Assembly (NCBI GenBank): GCA_020349865.1 | Contig: CP070700.1 | Span: 1,351,202 to 1,362,649 of the forward strand | Direction: 5' to 3' | From: Desulfobacteraceae bacterium | GTDB taxonomy: Bacteria > Desulfobacterota > DSM-4660 > Desulfatiglandales > Desulfatiglandaceae | Length of the DNA stretch: 11,448 bases | In this document: piece after piece, positions 1 through 6,162 of the stretch | Layout: each line of letters opens with the position of its first letter | Position numbering within the stretch: the first letter of the stretch is position 1 | Notes under the pieces: model-generated | Seen by the model: the letters and a program-made list of their open reading frames with translations, nothing else | Database searches by the model: none | Told to the model about the DNA's origin: nothing | Program-made: the position numbers and the translations under genes

Positions 1-560
1 AGTGCCTTGATAATCTCGCCAGCCTGCCCGGGTGCTCTGATGGTGAGCCCCTTGAGGTCTTCCAGCTTGCGTATGGGCTTTTTGGCAGTGGCAATGGCAC
101 TAGGAGGAGTCGTATTCATCCAGAGCACCTTGACCTGATCAAATTCCTCGGGCTTAAATTCTTGGTAGAAATCATTCATAACCTGACTACCTACCCAGGC
201 ACTTGGATAGCCGAGAGGCAGACCAACGGCTTCGGTGACCGGCATGCGACCGGCGGTGTAATACACATGGGAGTAACCTATATCGGCAATTCCACTCACT
301 ACCCCCTCAAACACCTTCGGAGCTTTAAGCAATGAGCCGCCGGCATAGTAATCAACCTTCACTCCACCACCCGTGCGCTTTTCCAAGTCGCGGCAGAATT
401 CTTCTAATACTTTGGCTTGGAAACTCGGGGGAGGAAAGTACATAGCTACTTTTAGGTTTATCGCCTTTGCATGGGCCTTTTCGAACGGTAGGACAGTCAC
501 CATCAACCCCAAGCAAACAATCCCCGCCACGACCATGATTAATAGGCTTTTCCGTCTCAT
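1..560 (-). CDS. dctP: TRAP transporter substrate-binding protein, DctP family (3' end outside window)
   Basis: Periplasmic receptor that would deliver a carboxylate-type solute to a TRAP (DctQ/DctM) permease. The frame opens at ATG 558-560 on the minus strand, 7 nt after a strong AGGAGG site, and runs off the left edge after about 186 residues (full family members are about 330). Residues 1-32 form a Sec signal peptide: MRRK, a hydrophobic stretch (LLIMVVAGIVCLGLMV), then an AHA-K cleavage site. The mature part reads as DctP: VAMYFPPPSFQAK, EFCRDLEKRTGGGVKV, GGSLLKAPKVFEGVVSGIADIG, then KPIRKLEDLKGLTIRAP just before the edge, the region containing the conserved ligand-contacting Arg. The permease genes are not in view and may lie beyond position 1. 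The leader holds an inverted repeat (593-618). Family assignment is secure; the substrate cannot be told. Confidence 0.93.
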   Translation of the reverse strand, partial: MRRKSLLIMVVAGIVCLGLMVTVLPFEKAHAKAINLKVAMYFPPPSFQAKVLEEFCRDLEKRTGGGVKVDYYAGGSLLKAPKVFEGVVSGIADIGYSHVYYTAGRMPVTEAVGLPLGYPSAWVGSQVMNDFYQEFKPEEFDQVKVLWMNTTPPSAIATAKKPIRKLEDLKGLTIRAPGQAGEIIKA

Positions 561-592
561 TATTAATACCTCCTTTTAAGATTAGGTTAGCC

Positions 593-618
593 TCATCACG
601 GCCCCATTACCGTGATGA
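593..618. promoter_or_regulatory. Perfect inverted repeat in the dctP leader
   Basis: TCATCACGG, an 8-nt spacer (602-609), then CCGTGATGA: 9-bp perfect arms lying 33 bp upstream of the dctP start codon. No T-run follows on either strand, so it is not an intrinsic terminator. Geometry and place suit a dimeric repressor operator or a 5' UTR hairpin. Upstream on the minus strand, TTGACA (659-654) with a weak TAGACA (636-631) at 17-bp spacing is one possible promoter, which would put the palindrome just downstream of transcription start. The function is inferred. Confidence 0.5.
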
Positions 619-733
619 TATTTAACTAAATGTCTATCAACATTTCATGGAACTGTCAATTCTTTATATGTAAAACCTTTATGGGTCAATTTTCCCTCCA
701 TATGCCTTGTTCTACGTTTGTGCATAGGGTGGG

Positions 734-758
734 GGACGTTATTGGCTATGTTGAATAA
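734..758 (+). repeat. 25-bp dispersed direct repeat, copy 1
   Basis: Starts GGACGTT and ends CTATGTTGAATAA; matches 2158-2182 at 23 of 25 bases in the same orientation. It lies in the 290-bp gap between dctP and the small membrane-protein gene, where I see no gene. The two copies bracket the membrane protein and the toxin-antitoxin pair. A match this long is not expected by chance in a window of this size. It may be the end of an eroded mobile element, but no transposase is visible. Confidence 0.6.
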
Positions 759-850
759 CTTCCGATAGGAGTTTTGGGAGACTGCGATTTTGGTGCGCTA
801 TCGAAGAAACGCGGAAAAACCACTACCACCTCTCGCTCTTAAACGGGTTG

Positions 851-1237
851 TTAGCCTGCCAACCAAACCCGATACGAAAGAATTGCGCCAACCACTGCAA
901 GGATTGCTCCTCCGACGCGAGTCCAGACGATAAAAAAGCCATCGGAACACCCTGTAAACCATTCGACAAATTTGGGAAAGATGAGGAGAGTTGCCCCTTT
1001 AAGCAGCAAAGCCCATCCGTAGATTGTTATGGCGAGGTTCCAGCTGAGTGACCATTCGTTGTGGGTCGCGACAATCGCTGAGCCGATGGCGACCATCAGA
1101 AGAGAGGCGGAAAAAAACTTATAGGGGGCCTCCATCACATCTTTCGTGAACTGAAGCCAGTGGCGCGCCTGAAACGTGAGAGAGAGCCCTACTACCAACA
1201 TGAACAAAGTGACGATACGGGATATCAAGTCGGCCAT
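851..1237 (-). CDS. Small integral membrane protein, four predicted TM helices
   Basis: A 128-residue hydrophobic protein that I do not assign to a named family. Hydrophobic segments fall at about residues 4-22, 41-58, 68-87 and 108-126, separated by short polar loops (ARHWLQFTKDVMEAPYK between 1 and 2; KFVEWFTGCSDGF between 3 and 4). There is no signal peptide apart from helix 1 and no catalytic motif. The start at 1237 has a moderate purine-rich site (AGGGGTGAG) just upstream. It lies 112 bp downstream of brnA on the same strand, so readthrough from that operon is possible; no strong promoter is seen in the gap. The helical hydrophobic pattern and ribosome site support a real gene. The plus-strand reading frame over the same DNA is rejected. 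Confidence 0.75.
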   Translation of the reverse strand: MADLISRIVTLFMLVVGLSLTFQARHWLQFTKDVMEAPYKFFSASLLMVAIGSAIVATHNEWSLSWNLAITIYGWALLLKGATLLIFPKFVEWFTGCSDGFFIVWTRVGGAILAVVGAILSYRVWLAG

Positions 1238-1349
1238 TTCTCACCCCTGCTTTTCCATTTCGTTTCGAGCCTAACGCGGAAGTCAACAGCCGGAGTGGAG
1301 CGCAGCGAAACATCGGTCAGGCGTACTGACAGATTATCTCAATAATTTG

Positions 1350-1628
1350 CTATTTATGAAGTTCCTGGTTCACCCTTTCAGCGAGGAACATTTTCATTAG
1401 GGATTGATAAGGGACATCTCTTTTGTTTGCAATCAGCTTCAATTCCTCGATCATGATTTCGGGGAGTCTGATTGAAATGGTCTTAAGCGTTGGCTTGAGA
1501 TTGGGCATGATGACTTCCTTTGCATCAGACCAATCGATATAATCAGTAGAATCATGAGATGCCCAGAACTCCCTTTCCTCATCTTCATTCTTGAACTTAG
1601 GAATTCTTTTCTTTTTAACCTTTTTCAT
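1350..1628 (-). CDS. brnA: BrnA/CopG-type antitoxin (ribbon-helix-helix)
   Basis: 92-residue antitoxin, expected to neutralise the upstream BrnT-type toxin and to repress the shared promoter. The N-terminal part is charged (MKKVKKKRIPKFKNEDEERE) and carries FWASHDSTDYIDWSDAKEV, typical of the toxin-binding N terminus of CopG-type antitoxins (PF12441-like). Residues about 48-88 are the ribbon-helix-helix: a beta strand TLKTISIRLP, then helices around EIMIEELKLIANKRDVPY and QSLMKMFLAERVNQEL. The start overlaps the end of the toxin gene by 14 bp, so translation is probably coupled; its ribosome site (GAAAGAGAGAAAG) is weak and lies inside the toxin coding sequence. Toxin-first order is normal for BrnTA. 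Family confidence is high; the exact subfamily name is less certain. Confidence 0.88.
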   Translation of the reverse strand: MKKVKKKRIPKFKNEDEEREFWASHDSTDYIDWSDAKEVIMPNLKPTLKTISIRLPEIMIEELKLIANKRDVPYQSLMKMFLAERVNQELHK

Positions 1629-1917
1629 AAATCTTTCTCTCTTTCTTATTCATATCTCTTGAAGAGATCACGCGAATAAGATTTTTACGTTTTGTAAAAG
1701 CAATAAATAATCTCCTGTCTTGATCTGTTTTTCCTAATGCATAGAATCTATCTTCTTCTTGCGAATGCTGTATATCGTTAACAATAATCAAGGGCTTATT
1801 GAAGAAAACCTGTTCACTTTCAGTTGGGGAAACCTTATGTTTCTCCCAATTCTTTTGGATATTGTGTCTATCCCATTGAAATCTTGTACATTCTTGAAAT
1901 TTCTTATATACATCCAT
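1615..1917 (-). CDS. brnT: BrnT family toxin (DUF497)
   Basis: 100-residue ribonuclease-fold (RelE-like) toxin; known BrnT proteins cleave RNA and block translation in the cytoplasm. Family landmarks in order: FQWDRHNIQKNWEKHKVS (residues about 13-30), the SEQVFFNKPLIIVND strand-helix region, HSQEEDRFYALGKT (compare the common HSEGEERF-GRS), RRLFIAFTKR, and the C-terminal IRVISSRDMNKKERKIYE. Length matches the family (about 90-100 residues). ATG 1917-1915 is the only in-frame ATG ahead of FQWD and has no Shine-Dalgarno sequence. The promoter at 1955-1927 would start RNA only about 3 nt upstream, so the mRNA is probably leaderless or nearly so. It is the first gene of a two-gene operon with brnA. 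Confidence 0.9.
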   Translation of the reverse strand: MDVYKKFQECTRFQWDRHNIQKNWEKHKVSPTESEQVFFNKPLIIVNDIQHSQEEDRFYALGKTDQDRRLFIAFTKRKNLIRVISSRDMNKKERKIYEKG

Positions 1918-1926
1918 TTGAATATC

Positions 1927-1955
1927 AGTATATAATCAATATATACATGTGTCAA
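1927..1955 (-). promoter_or_regulatory. Near-consensus sigma-70 promoter of brnTA
   Basis: On the minus strand, TTGACA (1955-1950), a 17-bp spacer (1949-1933) and TATACT (1932-1927). Transcription would start near 1920, and the brnT ATG begins at 1917. All six -35 bases and five of six -10 bases are consensus. Confidence 0.8.
1928..1946. promoter_or_regulatory. Palindromic operator overlapping the brnTA promoter
   Basis: GTATATA-ATCAA-TATATAC, perfect 7-bp arms around a 5-bp centre. It covers most of the spacer and five of the six -10 bases, so a bound BrnA (or BrnT-BrnA complex) would block RNA polymerase. BrnA-type ribbon-helix-helix antitoxins are known to autoregulate. That this palindrome is the bound site is inferred from position and symmetry. 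Confidence 0.65.
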
Positions 1956-2335
1956 TTTTTTTTGATAACGTCTCTGCAATTCAGACACTATAATCACCCG
2001 GGGCTATTTAGCAGGGCGAGTTGGGCTGAAAAGATCATCACTGACATGTGCGATGCGTGCGTCGCTCATTGCACTCAAAGCGTGGTACGGCATGGAGCGC
2101 TTTTAGTGTATATGGGGTGATTTTTTCGCGGTCAGGAAGGCCAATTAGGGCGTTCGAGGACGTTGTTGACTATGTTGAATAAGTATAGTAGTGATAAATT
2201 ATACAATCTGCCTTGGCGAACCATATTATTTCGATAGCTGAGCACACAACATTGCGGGATGCAAATCCTCGCCAAGTCTTGTCAAACTGTTGTGAGTTTC
2301 AATATAAGAACAACATAAGATTGGGTTAATAGATT
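1956..2335. other. Non-coding gap upstream of brnT with two inverted repeats
   Basis: No frame here has both a ribosome site and protein-like composition. Two imperfect palindromes are visible. One has arms CACTCAAAGCG (2072-2082) and CGCTTTTAGTG (2098-2108), 10 of 11 paired, with no T-run after it. The other is CTTGGCGA (2212-2219) with TCGCCAAG (2269-2276), enclosing 49 bp. The second copy of the 25-bp repeat lies between them (2158-2182). I checked the 2212-2276 stem for a tRNA fold and found none. Confidence 0.4.
2158..2182 (+). repeat. 25-bp dispersed direct repeat, copy 2
   Basis: Matches 734-758 with two differences (repeat positions 8 and 12, both A/G). Same orientation, 1,424 bp apart, with the membrane-protein gene and brnTA between them. 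Confidence 0.6.
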
Positions 2336-2539
2336 TTGGTCCAAAAACTTCTCGCTATTCAACACCGTCTGAATCCACTTCATCTTTACTGTCGTTTTTT
2401 AGACAAAGGTCTGGGCAAAAGATTCTCCGTTAATATATGTAAGTGTTATGAAGTTCTCATATTCGTCTGGATAAGGTGGATTATCAAAGCCCTCATCTAC
2501 CTCCGCATTGTCATTAATAGAAATTTCTTAACACTTTAG
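2336..2539 (+). pseudogene. Possible remnant of a small protein gene
   Basis: An open frame of 67 codons beginning at TTG with no ribosome site; the nearest in-frame stop (TAG, 2330-2332) lies just upstream. The translation looks protein-like, not random: VQKLLAIQHRLNPLHLYC, then RFLDKGLGKRFSVNICKCYE, then a hydrophobic tail VLIFVWIRWIIKALIYL. The QHRLNPLHLYCR segment gives an impression of a small conserved hypothetical protein of sulfate reducers, but I cannot name a family. The missing start and ribosome site suggest a truncated gene. It could be a chance frame, and the tail suggests a membrane segment if it is real. Confidence 0.3.
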
Positions 2540-2568
2540 CGTCTTGAAAAAACCAATCGTCGATTATG

Positions 2569-2816
2569 GGGCCCTGGGGACCTCTTTTTCAAAAGCCGCA
2601 TAAGCCGGCCGCTCGGCTGAGCTCGCCGCATGCCTCATTCTATTGAACGGCAGATGAGCCTTAAAATTCAGCCCAGGCCAGACCCAGAAGGGAATCTTCA
2701 TAAAAGAAGTCGCCTTCTCTGCCTGCTACTCACCCATGTTCAAGGCCCAGGGGGCGTGCCACGAGCTTGGTATAATTTTTGTGATGCGGTTTTTGAAAAA
2801 GAGGTCCCCAGGGCCC
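2569..2816. mobile_element. 248-bp MITE-like element with long terminal inverted repeats
   Basis: The ends are perfect inverted repeats over 26 bp (2569-2594 with 2791-2816), beginning GGGCCCTGGGGACCTC. Pairing extends to 33 bp with one mismatch (2569-2601 with 2784-2816). The interior (about 180 bp) is GC-richer than its AT-rich surroundings and has no convincing gene; a 70-codon frame inside it has no ribosome site and runs out through the right end. No target-site duplication is obvious (left flank CGATTATG, right flank TTCCTGTC). Size, long inverted ends and no transposase fit a miniature inverted-repeat element moved in trans. I cannot match the ends to a named IS family. Confidence 0.65.
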
Positions 2817-3278
2817 TTCCTGTCCTATTTTTAAAAATCTAAAATGTTCAAAATTTCAGCGTTCAGAAATATATCGGAAAGAGATAATCGAATCTATCAG
2901 AGTTCCCTTGGTTTCTCCTTACATGAGACAGCTTTTTTCTCTGGCACAACAGGAAGTTAGAATCTTCGTAAGTATTTTGCCTCAACCTTCCTCCCGGCGA
3001 ACACTTTCCCCAGCACACAATTTTGAAGCACAATAAAATGAAAATCAGAAAAAAAGCTTGAAAAACAGAAAAAACAGGAGTTTTTAATTCTTAGAGGATT
3101 TTTACACAAAGGGCTTTCCTGAATTAACTATCTGAAACTTAGGATTAAATCTGTTTATAAAATTTACCATTCCTTTTAATAGGTTATCAAATGATGACCG
3201 ATTTTTCTTGTGAGGAAGACAGGTTACCATATGCCCAAGAAATACCTTAAGCTAACTATTTTCTTCTGGCTACAGCCT
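2817..3278. other. AT-rich non-coding gap upstream of the response regulator
   Basis: About 460 bp rich in A/T homopolymer runs (for example the A-rich tract around 3040-3080). I see no gene, RNA gene or clear hairpin here. A TGGCAC at about 2942 resembles half of a sigma-54 promoter, but the GC element at -12 is missing. Confidence 0.4.
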
Positions 3279-3307
3279 TTGACAGGCTGATTTTCAACAA
3301 TAATAAT
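3279..3307 (+). promoter_or_regulatory. Candidate promoter of the response-regulator gene
   Basis: TTGACA (3279-3284), a 17-bp spacer and AATAAT (3302-3307, five of six consensus), about 57 bp before the start codon. The -35 lies in the loop of a small inverted repeat, CAGCC (3273-3277) and GGCTG (3285-3289), which could be an operator half-site pair. Confidence 0.5.
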
Positions 3308-3363
3308 GTAAATATTATCGCAAAATGCAGCTTTTTCAACCCTGCGCATCAGGGAGGGGAAAA

Positions 3364-3834
3364 ATGGCAAACATCTTAGTTGTGGATGATCAACCATGCG
3401 TGCGGGAGCTTCTTTCAGAGGAGCTGGCTCAGGAGGGCCATCGGGTTTCGAGTGTTAGTGATACGAAATTTATCTGGCAATATCTAACAGATTCACGACC
3501 GGATCTGGTACTCCTCGATATTTACCTGGACGGGTGCACAAGATGGGATTTGTTGCGTGATATCAAGAATAGGAATCCTGATCTGCCAGTGCTTATCTTC
3601 ACCGCTTATGACAGCTTTGCAGATGATCAACGCCTGTCACACGCGGACGGTTACGTGATCAAAAGCTTTGTTGCCTTAGACACACTCAAACAAAAGGTAG
3701 CCGAGATCCTGGGCTGGAAAAAAGCGAGTCATAAGGCGCATATCACAAAAACGGCGGACAGGGCTTACTTGCGCCATTTGGCCCGGCAGACAGCTCACCC
3801 ATATCGACTGCCCAGGCCAAAACCTCACACTTAA
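3364..3834 (+). CDS. Single-domain response regulator (REC, CheY/Spo0F-like)
   Basis: A phosphoacceptor protein that would take a phosphate from a histidine kinase; no output domain is attached. With the start at 3364, placed after a strong GGGAGGGG site, it has 156 residues. Receiver landmarks: acidic pair D8-D9 (ILVVDDQP), phosphoacceptor D52 (LVLLDIYLDG), T80 (LIFTAYD) and K100 (GYVIKSF). The domain ends near residue 118 (EILGW). The last 38 residues are a basic, low-order tail (His, Arg, Lys and Pro rich), and from about Y135 onward the DNA forms an inverted repeat, so the tail may be encoded by an inserted repeat. An ATG 39 bp upstream lacks a ribosome site. No kinase gene is near. It lies 118 bp upstream of the PfpI gene on the same strand and may be co-transcribed with it. 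Confidence 0.9.
   Translation: MANILVVDDQPCVRELLSEELAQEGHRVSSVSDTKFIWQYLTDSRPDLVLLDIYLDGCTRWDLLRDIKNRNPDLPVLIFTAYDSFADDQRLSHADGYVIKSFVALDTLKQKVAEILGWKKASHKAHITKTADRAYLRHLARQTAHPYRLPRPKPHT
3777..3821. repeat. Inverted repeat forming the 3' end of the response-regulator gene
   Basis: TTTGGCC-C-GGCAG (3777-3789) pairs with CTGCC-CA-GGCCAAA (3808-3821): 12 paired bases with a small internal bulge and an 18-nt loop. It begins within the 14-mer ACTTGCGCCATTTG (3767-3780), which also starts the palindrome near 6453. No T-run follows, so it is not a classical terminator. It lies inside the reading frame. Confidence 0.45.
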
Positions 3835-3952
3835 GCACCCCGTGCTCATCCATATAAAGGAAAGGGGAAGAGGTACCGCGAAAAGAGCAGGAAAGAGAGC
3901 CAAATTGTTTTTGATGTGGCTCAAGCTCAATTAAAAAGAAAGGAGGTTTATC

Positions 3953-4534
3953 ATGGCTGCCAAGAAAATTTTATTAATTACCGGTGACTTTGCAGAAGAC
4001 TATGAGACCATGGTGCCGTTTCAGGCATTGCAAATGGTCGGACACACCGTGCACGCGGTTTGTCCTGACAAGAAAGCCGGGGAAACCATCCGCACCGCCG
4101 TGCATGACTTTGAGGGGGATCAGACTTACAGTGAAAAGCGCGGCCACAATTTCACTTTAAATGCGACGTTTGATGAAATCAGACCAGAAGACTACGATGC
4201 CCTGGTAATTCCCGGCGGGCGTGCACCGGAATACATCCGCCTCAACAACACGGTATTGCATATGGTAAGTCATTTTGCCGAAACCAACAAGCCGATTGCG
4301 GCCATCTGCCACGGCGCCCAGGTACTGGCGGCGGCAGGTGTGCTCAAAGGCAAAAGCTGCTCTGCCTATCCCGCTGTGGGGCCTGATGTGAAAGCCGCCG
4401 GAGGGGAATACATGGATATTCCCATGCACCAGGCGCACGTACACGGCAACCTGGTGACCGCGCCGGCATGGCCCGCCCATCCAGAGTGGCTGGGGAAGTT
4501 TTTGGAAGTCCTTGGGACAAAGATTGAGCCTTAA
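3953..4534 (+). CDS. pfpI: DJ-1/PfpI family protein (class I glutamine amidotransferase-like)
   Basis: 193-residue cytoplasmic protein of the PfpI branch of the DJ-1 superfamily. Members have been described as proteases, chaperones, glyoxalases or protein deglycases, so the reaction here is open. The nucleophile elbow AICHGAQ places the catalytic Cys at 119 with His120 next to it; Glu18 (DYET) matches the conserved acidic residue next to the cysteine in this superfamily. Other family marks are [14 protein letters not shown] at the N terminus, [17 protein letters not shown] (residues 80-96), and [19 protein letters not shown] near the end. The length is normal for a single-domain PfpI protein. 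The start is set by an excellent site (AAAGGAGG, 6 nt before ATG). It is followed by an intrinsic terminator at 4621-4655 and may be read from the response-regulator promoter. Confidence 0.93.
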   Translation: MAAKKILLITGDFAEDYETMVPFQALQMVGHTVHAVCPDKKAGETIRTAVHDFEGDQTYSEKRGHNFTLNATFDEIRPEDYDALVIPGGRAPEYIRLNNTVLHMVSHFAETNKPIAAICHGAQVLAAAGVLKGKSCSAYPAVGPDVKAAGGEYMDIPMHQAHVHGNLVTAPAWPAHPEWLGKFLEVLGTKIEP

Positions 4535-4620
4535 GCTACCAGATTAACAATGCGCCGGGTGTACCTTTTTCTTTTAGCTCGCGTGAAATAGATGCCGCGT
4601 CGAAACAATTGACGCCATAG

Positions 4621-4655
4621 AAAGCTGTTGAAGGTTTTTCCTTTAACAGCTTTTT
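4621..4655 (+). terminator. Intrinsic terminator after the PfpI gene
   Basis: A 14-bp stem, AAAGCTGTTGAAGG (4621-4634) with CCTTTAACAGCTTT (4640-4653), one G-U pair, a 5-nt T loop, then further T residues (run 4651-4655). On the minus strand no T-run follows, so it serves the plus-strand operon and not the convergent LOG gene. Confidence 0.85.
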
Positions 4656-4687
4656 CATTATTTAGGGGAAGCCAGAGTTTATCGAAG

Positions 4688-5719
4688 TCAGCAGACATTT
4701 ATGGTGTCGATAAGGTTTCGCAGGCGGCCAAAGTCTTTTCTGTCGAAATCGACAATGAGCCTTGGAAGATGTGCGATTTCAGGCTCATCGGCTTCTATCG
4801 GCAGGGGACCGGAAAGGGAAAGGCCGCCACCGGGTGTCAGGATGTCGGAAAAACGGGATTTGAGTTCATTTACTTTCGGCTGATCAATACTTGAGGTGAG
4901 ACGAATCACCAGTTGCACTCCAACGTATCGCAAGCTGTGGTACCGGTGGTAGAAACGATCAATCTTAGTTACTGCGTCGTCAACCGATTCGACTCGTTCG
5001 AAGAGGCTGAAGTCCGTTGCGCTTATGTACCCTTGAGTCAGGAGTTCTTTTCTGAAAAACTTGAGCCACCGTGACCAATAGGTGCCCCCGGGTTCCTCTA
5101 TGAGGATAAGCGGCAGGGGATTGCGCTTCCCGGTTTGAACAAGGGTAAGGGTTTCCATACCCTCATCGAGCGTACCAAACCCCCCGGGGAAAAGCGCAAT
5201 AGCATCTGACTGCTTAAGAAAGGCCACTTTTCTGTTAAAGAAATATTTATACATGATGTTTCGGGGGTGCCCATCGAGTATGGGGTTAGACTTTTGCTCA
5301 AAGGGAAGTCGAATGCTAACGCCAAAAGAGTGCTCGGTGCCTGCTCCTTCATTCGCTGCCTGCATGATGCCAGGCCCTCCCCCGGTAATGACCATGTAGC
5401 CTGACTCGGATAGCTTTTGCCCTAAAAGACTTGCCATCTCGTAAATGGATTCATCTGACTGGGTCCTGGCAGAACCGAAAATAGTAACCTTTCTCACACT
5501 GTCGTAGGGACCGAACACTTTGGCAGTAAACCGCATCTCCTTCAAGGTGGAGTTCATAAGTTTCAGGTCGGCCTTTTCATCGCCCTCCTGACCCGCCTTA
5601 AGCGCTGCCAAAATCATCTCTCGCACAATTTCCGGGTGATGGATATCGCCCACAAGTTCAATTAAACGGTCGATAGCCTCGTCGGCGGGACCGTTGGTTT
5701 TAGTGAAATGAAGTTCCAT
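4688..5719 (-). CDS. LOG family Rossmann-fold nucleotide-binding protein
   Basis: 343-residue protein of the LOG (lysine-decarboxylase-like) superfamily, whose characterised members are nucleoside 5'-monophosphate phosphoribohydrolases (cytokinin-activating LOG, PpnN-type). The core spans residues about 77-270: GSAR at 82-85, GGGPGIMQAANEGA at 113-126 and the signature PGGFGTLDE at 178-186, followed by TLVQTGKRNPLPLILIE. The protein is longer than plant LOG (about 200 residues). It has a helical N-terminal extension (residues 1-76) and a C-terminal region of about 70 residues (from FYHRYHSLRYVGVQLVIR on). The natural substrate is not known from sequence. The ATG at 5719 has no good Shine-Dalgarno sequence (GGAG lies about 26 nt upstream), so the start is the least certain part. 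An extended -10 (TG-T-TATAAA, near 5805-5813, minus strand) is a possible promoter. It converges with the PfpI gene. Confidence 0.9.
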   Translation of the reverse strand: MELHFTKTNGPADEAIDRLIELVGDIHHPEIVREMILAALKAGQEGDEKADLKLMNSTLKEMRFTAKVFGPYDSVRKVTIFGSARTQSDESIYEMASLLGQKLSESGYMVITGGGPGIMQAANEGAGTEHSFGVSIRLPFEQKSNPILDGHPRNIMYKYFFNRKVAFLKQSDAIALFPGGFGTLDEGMETLTLVQTGKRNPLPLILIEEPGGTYWSRWLKFFRKELLTQGYISATDFSLFERVESVDDAVTKIDRFYHRYHSLRYVGVQLVIRLTSSIDQPKVNELKSRFSDILTPGGGLSLSGPLPIEADEPEIAHLPRLIVDFDRKDFGRLRNLIDTINVC

Positions 5720-6162
5720 TGGTGAGTATGTCTTGGAAATGAAGCTCCCTTTGTTTTTTAATTATTGAGATTTATAAAATGAGCCAGGGATTAGTTCTTC
5801 TAATATATATTTTATAACAATAATAAAACAGTGTCACTCAAAAATGCCCCGTTTCTTTGATCCTGATGCTATGCGACGGGTGTACTTATGCGGAAATTGG
5901 CTCCCTTAGTGGCAACTTTTAGAAAGCAAATAGCTTTGTTTTTTTGTGAAATCCCTTGACTTACCTAATATTATCAGGATATTATTATTGATTATTATTA
6001 ACTGGAGCAGTTTTTATTTGATCTTAACAAGACAAATCAGCGTAAAGAACATCGAAACCATGTTTTCAAGAAAAGAGAGTTATTAAAAAATAACATGGGA
6101 TAAGTCACAAATTGAGTGAGATTTGGATATCTTCCAACAATACTACTCGGGGAGCTTGGAAC
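5720..6162. other. AT-rich gap between divergent LOG and Arg-rich protein genes
   Basis: About 440 bp without a supported gene. It holds the promoter region of the LOG gene, a weak hairpin with a T-run (AAAGC 5923-5927, GCTTT 5933-5937, T-run 5939-5945) with no plus-strand gene in front of it, and a candidate promoter at 5956-5985. A 21-codon frame at about 5843 has no ribosome site and is not called. Confidence 0.4.
5956..5985 (+). promoter_or_regulatory. Candidate promoter for the Arg-rich small protein
   Basis: TTGACT (5956-5961), an 18-bp spacer, TATTAT (5980-5985). Five of six bases match at each box. It would give a leader of about 170 nt before the ATG at 6163. Confidence 0.4.

Noticed and set aside
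848..1051. Plus-strand 67-codon frame rich in Cys and Pro
   Set aside because: It lies antisense to the membrane-protein gene, has no ribosome site, and its composition follows from the other strand.
2212..2276. 8-bp inverted stem suggesting a tRNA or small structured RNA
   Set aside because: The enclosed sequence cannot form the D, anticodon and T arms, and no conserved TTCGA-type loop is present.
2630..2842. 70-codon frame within the 248-bp element
   Set aside because: No ribosome site, runs through the right inverted end into the flank, and has no recognisable pattern.
2942..2960. TGGCAC resembling a sigma-54 -24 element
   Set aside because: No GC dinucleotide follows at the required spacing, and the nearest gene is over 400 bp away with a better sigma-70 candidate.
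3325..3363. 13-codon N-terminal extension of the response regulator
   Set aside because: The internal ATG at 3364 has GGGAGGGG just ahead and begins exactly at the receiver-domain start; the upstream ATG has no ribosome site.
5843..5908. 21-codon frame starting MPRFFDPDAMRRV
   Set aside because: Too short, no ribosome site and no neighbour that would explain it.
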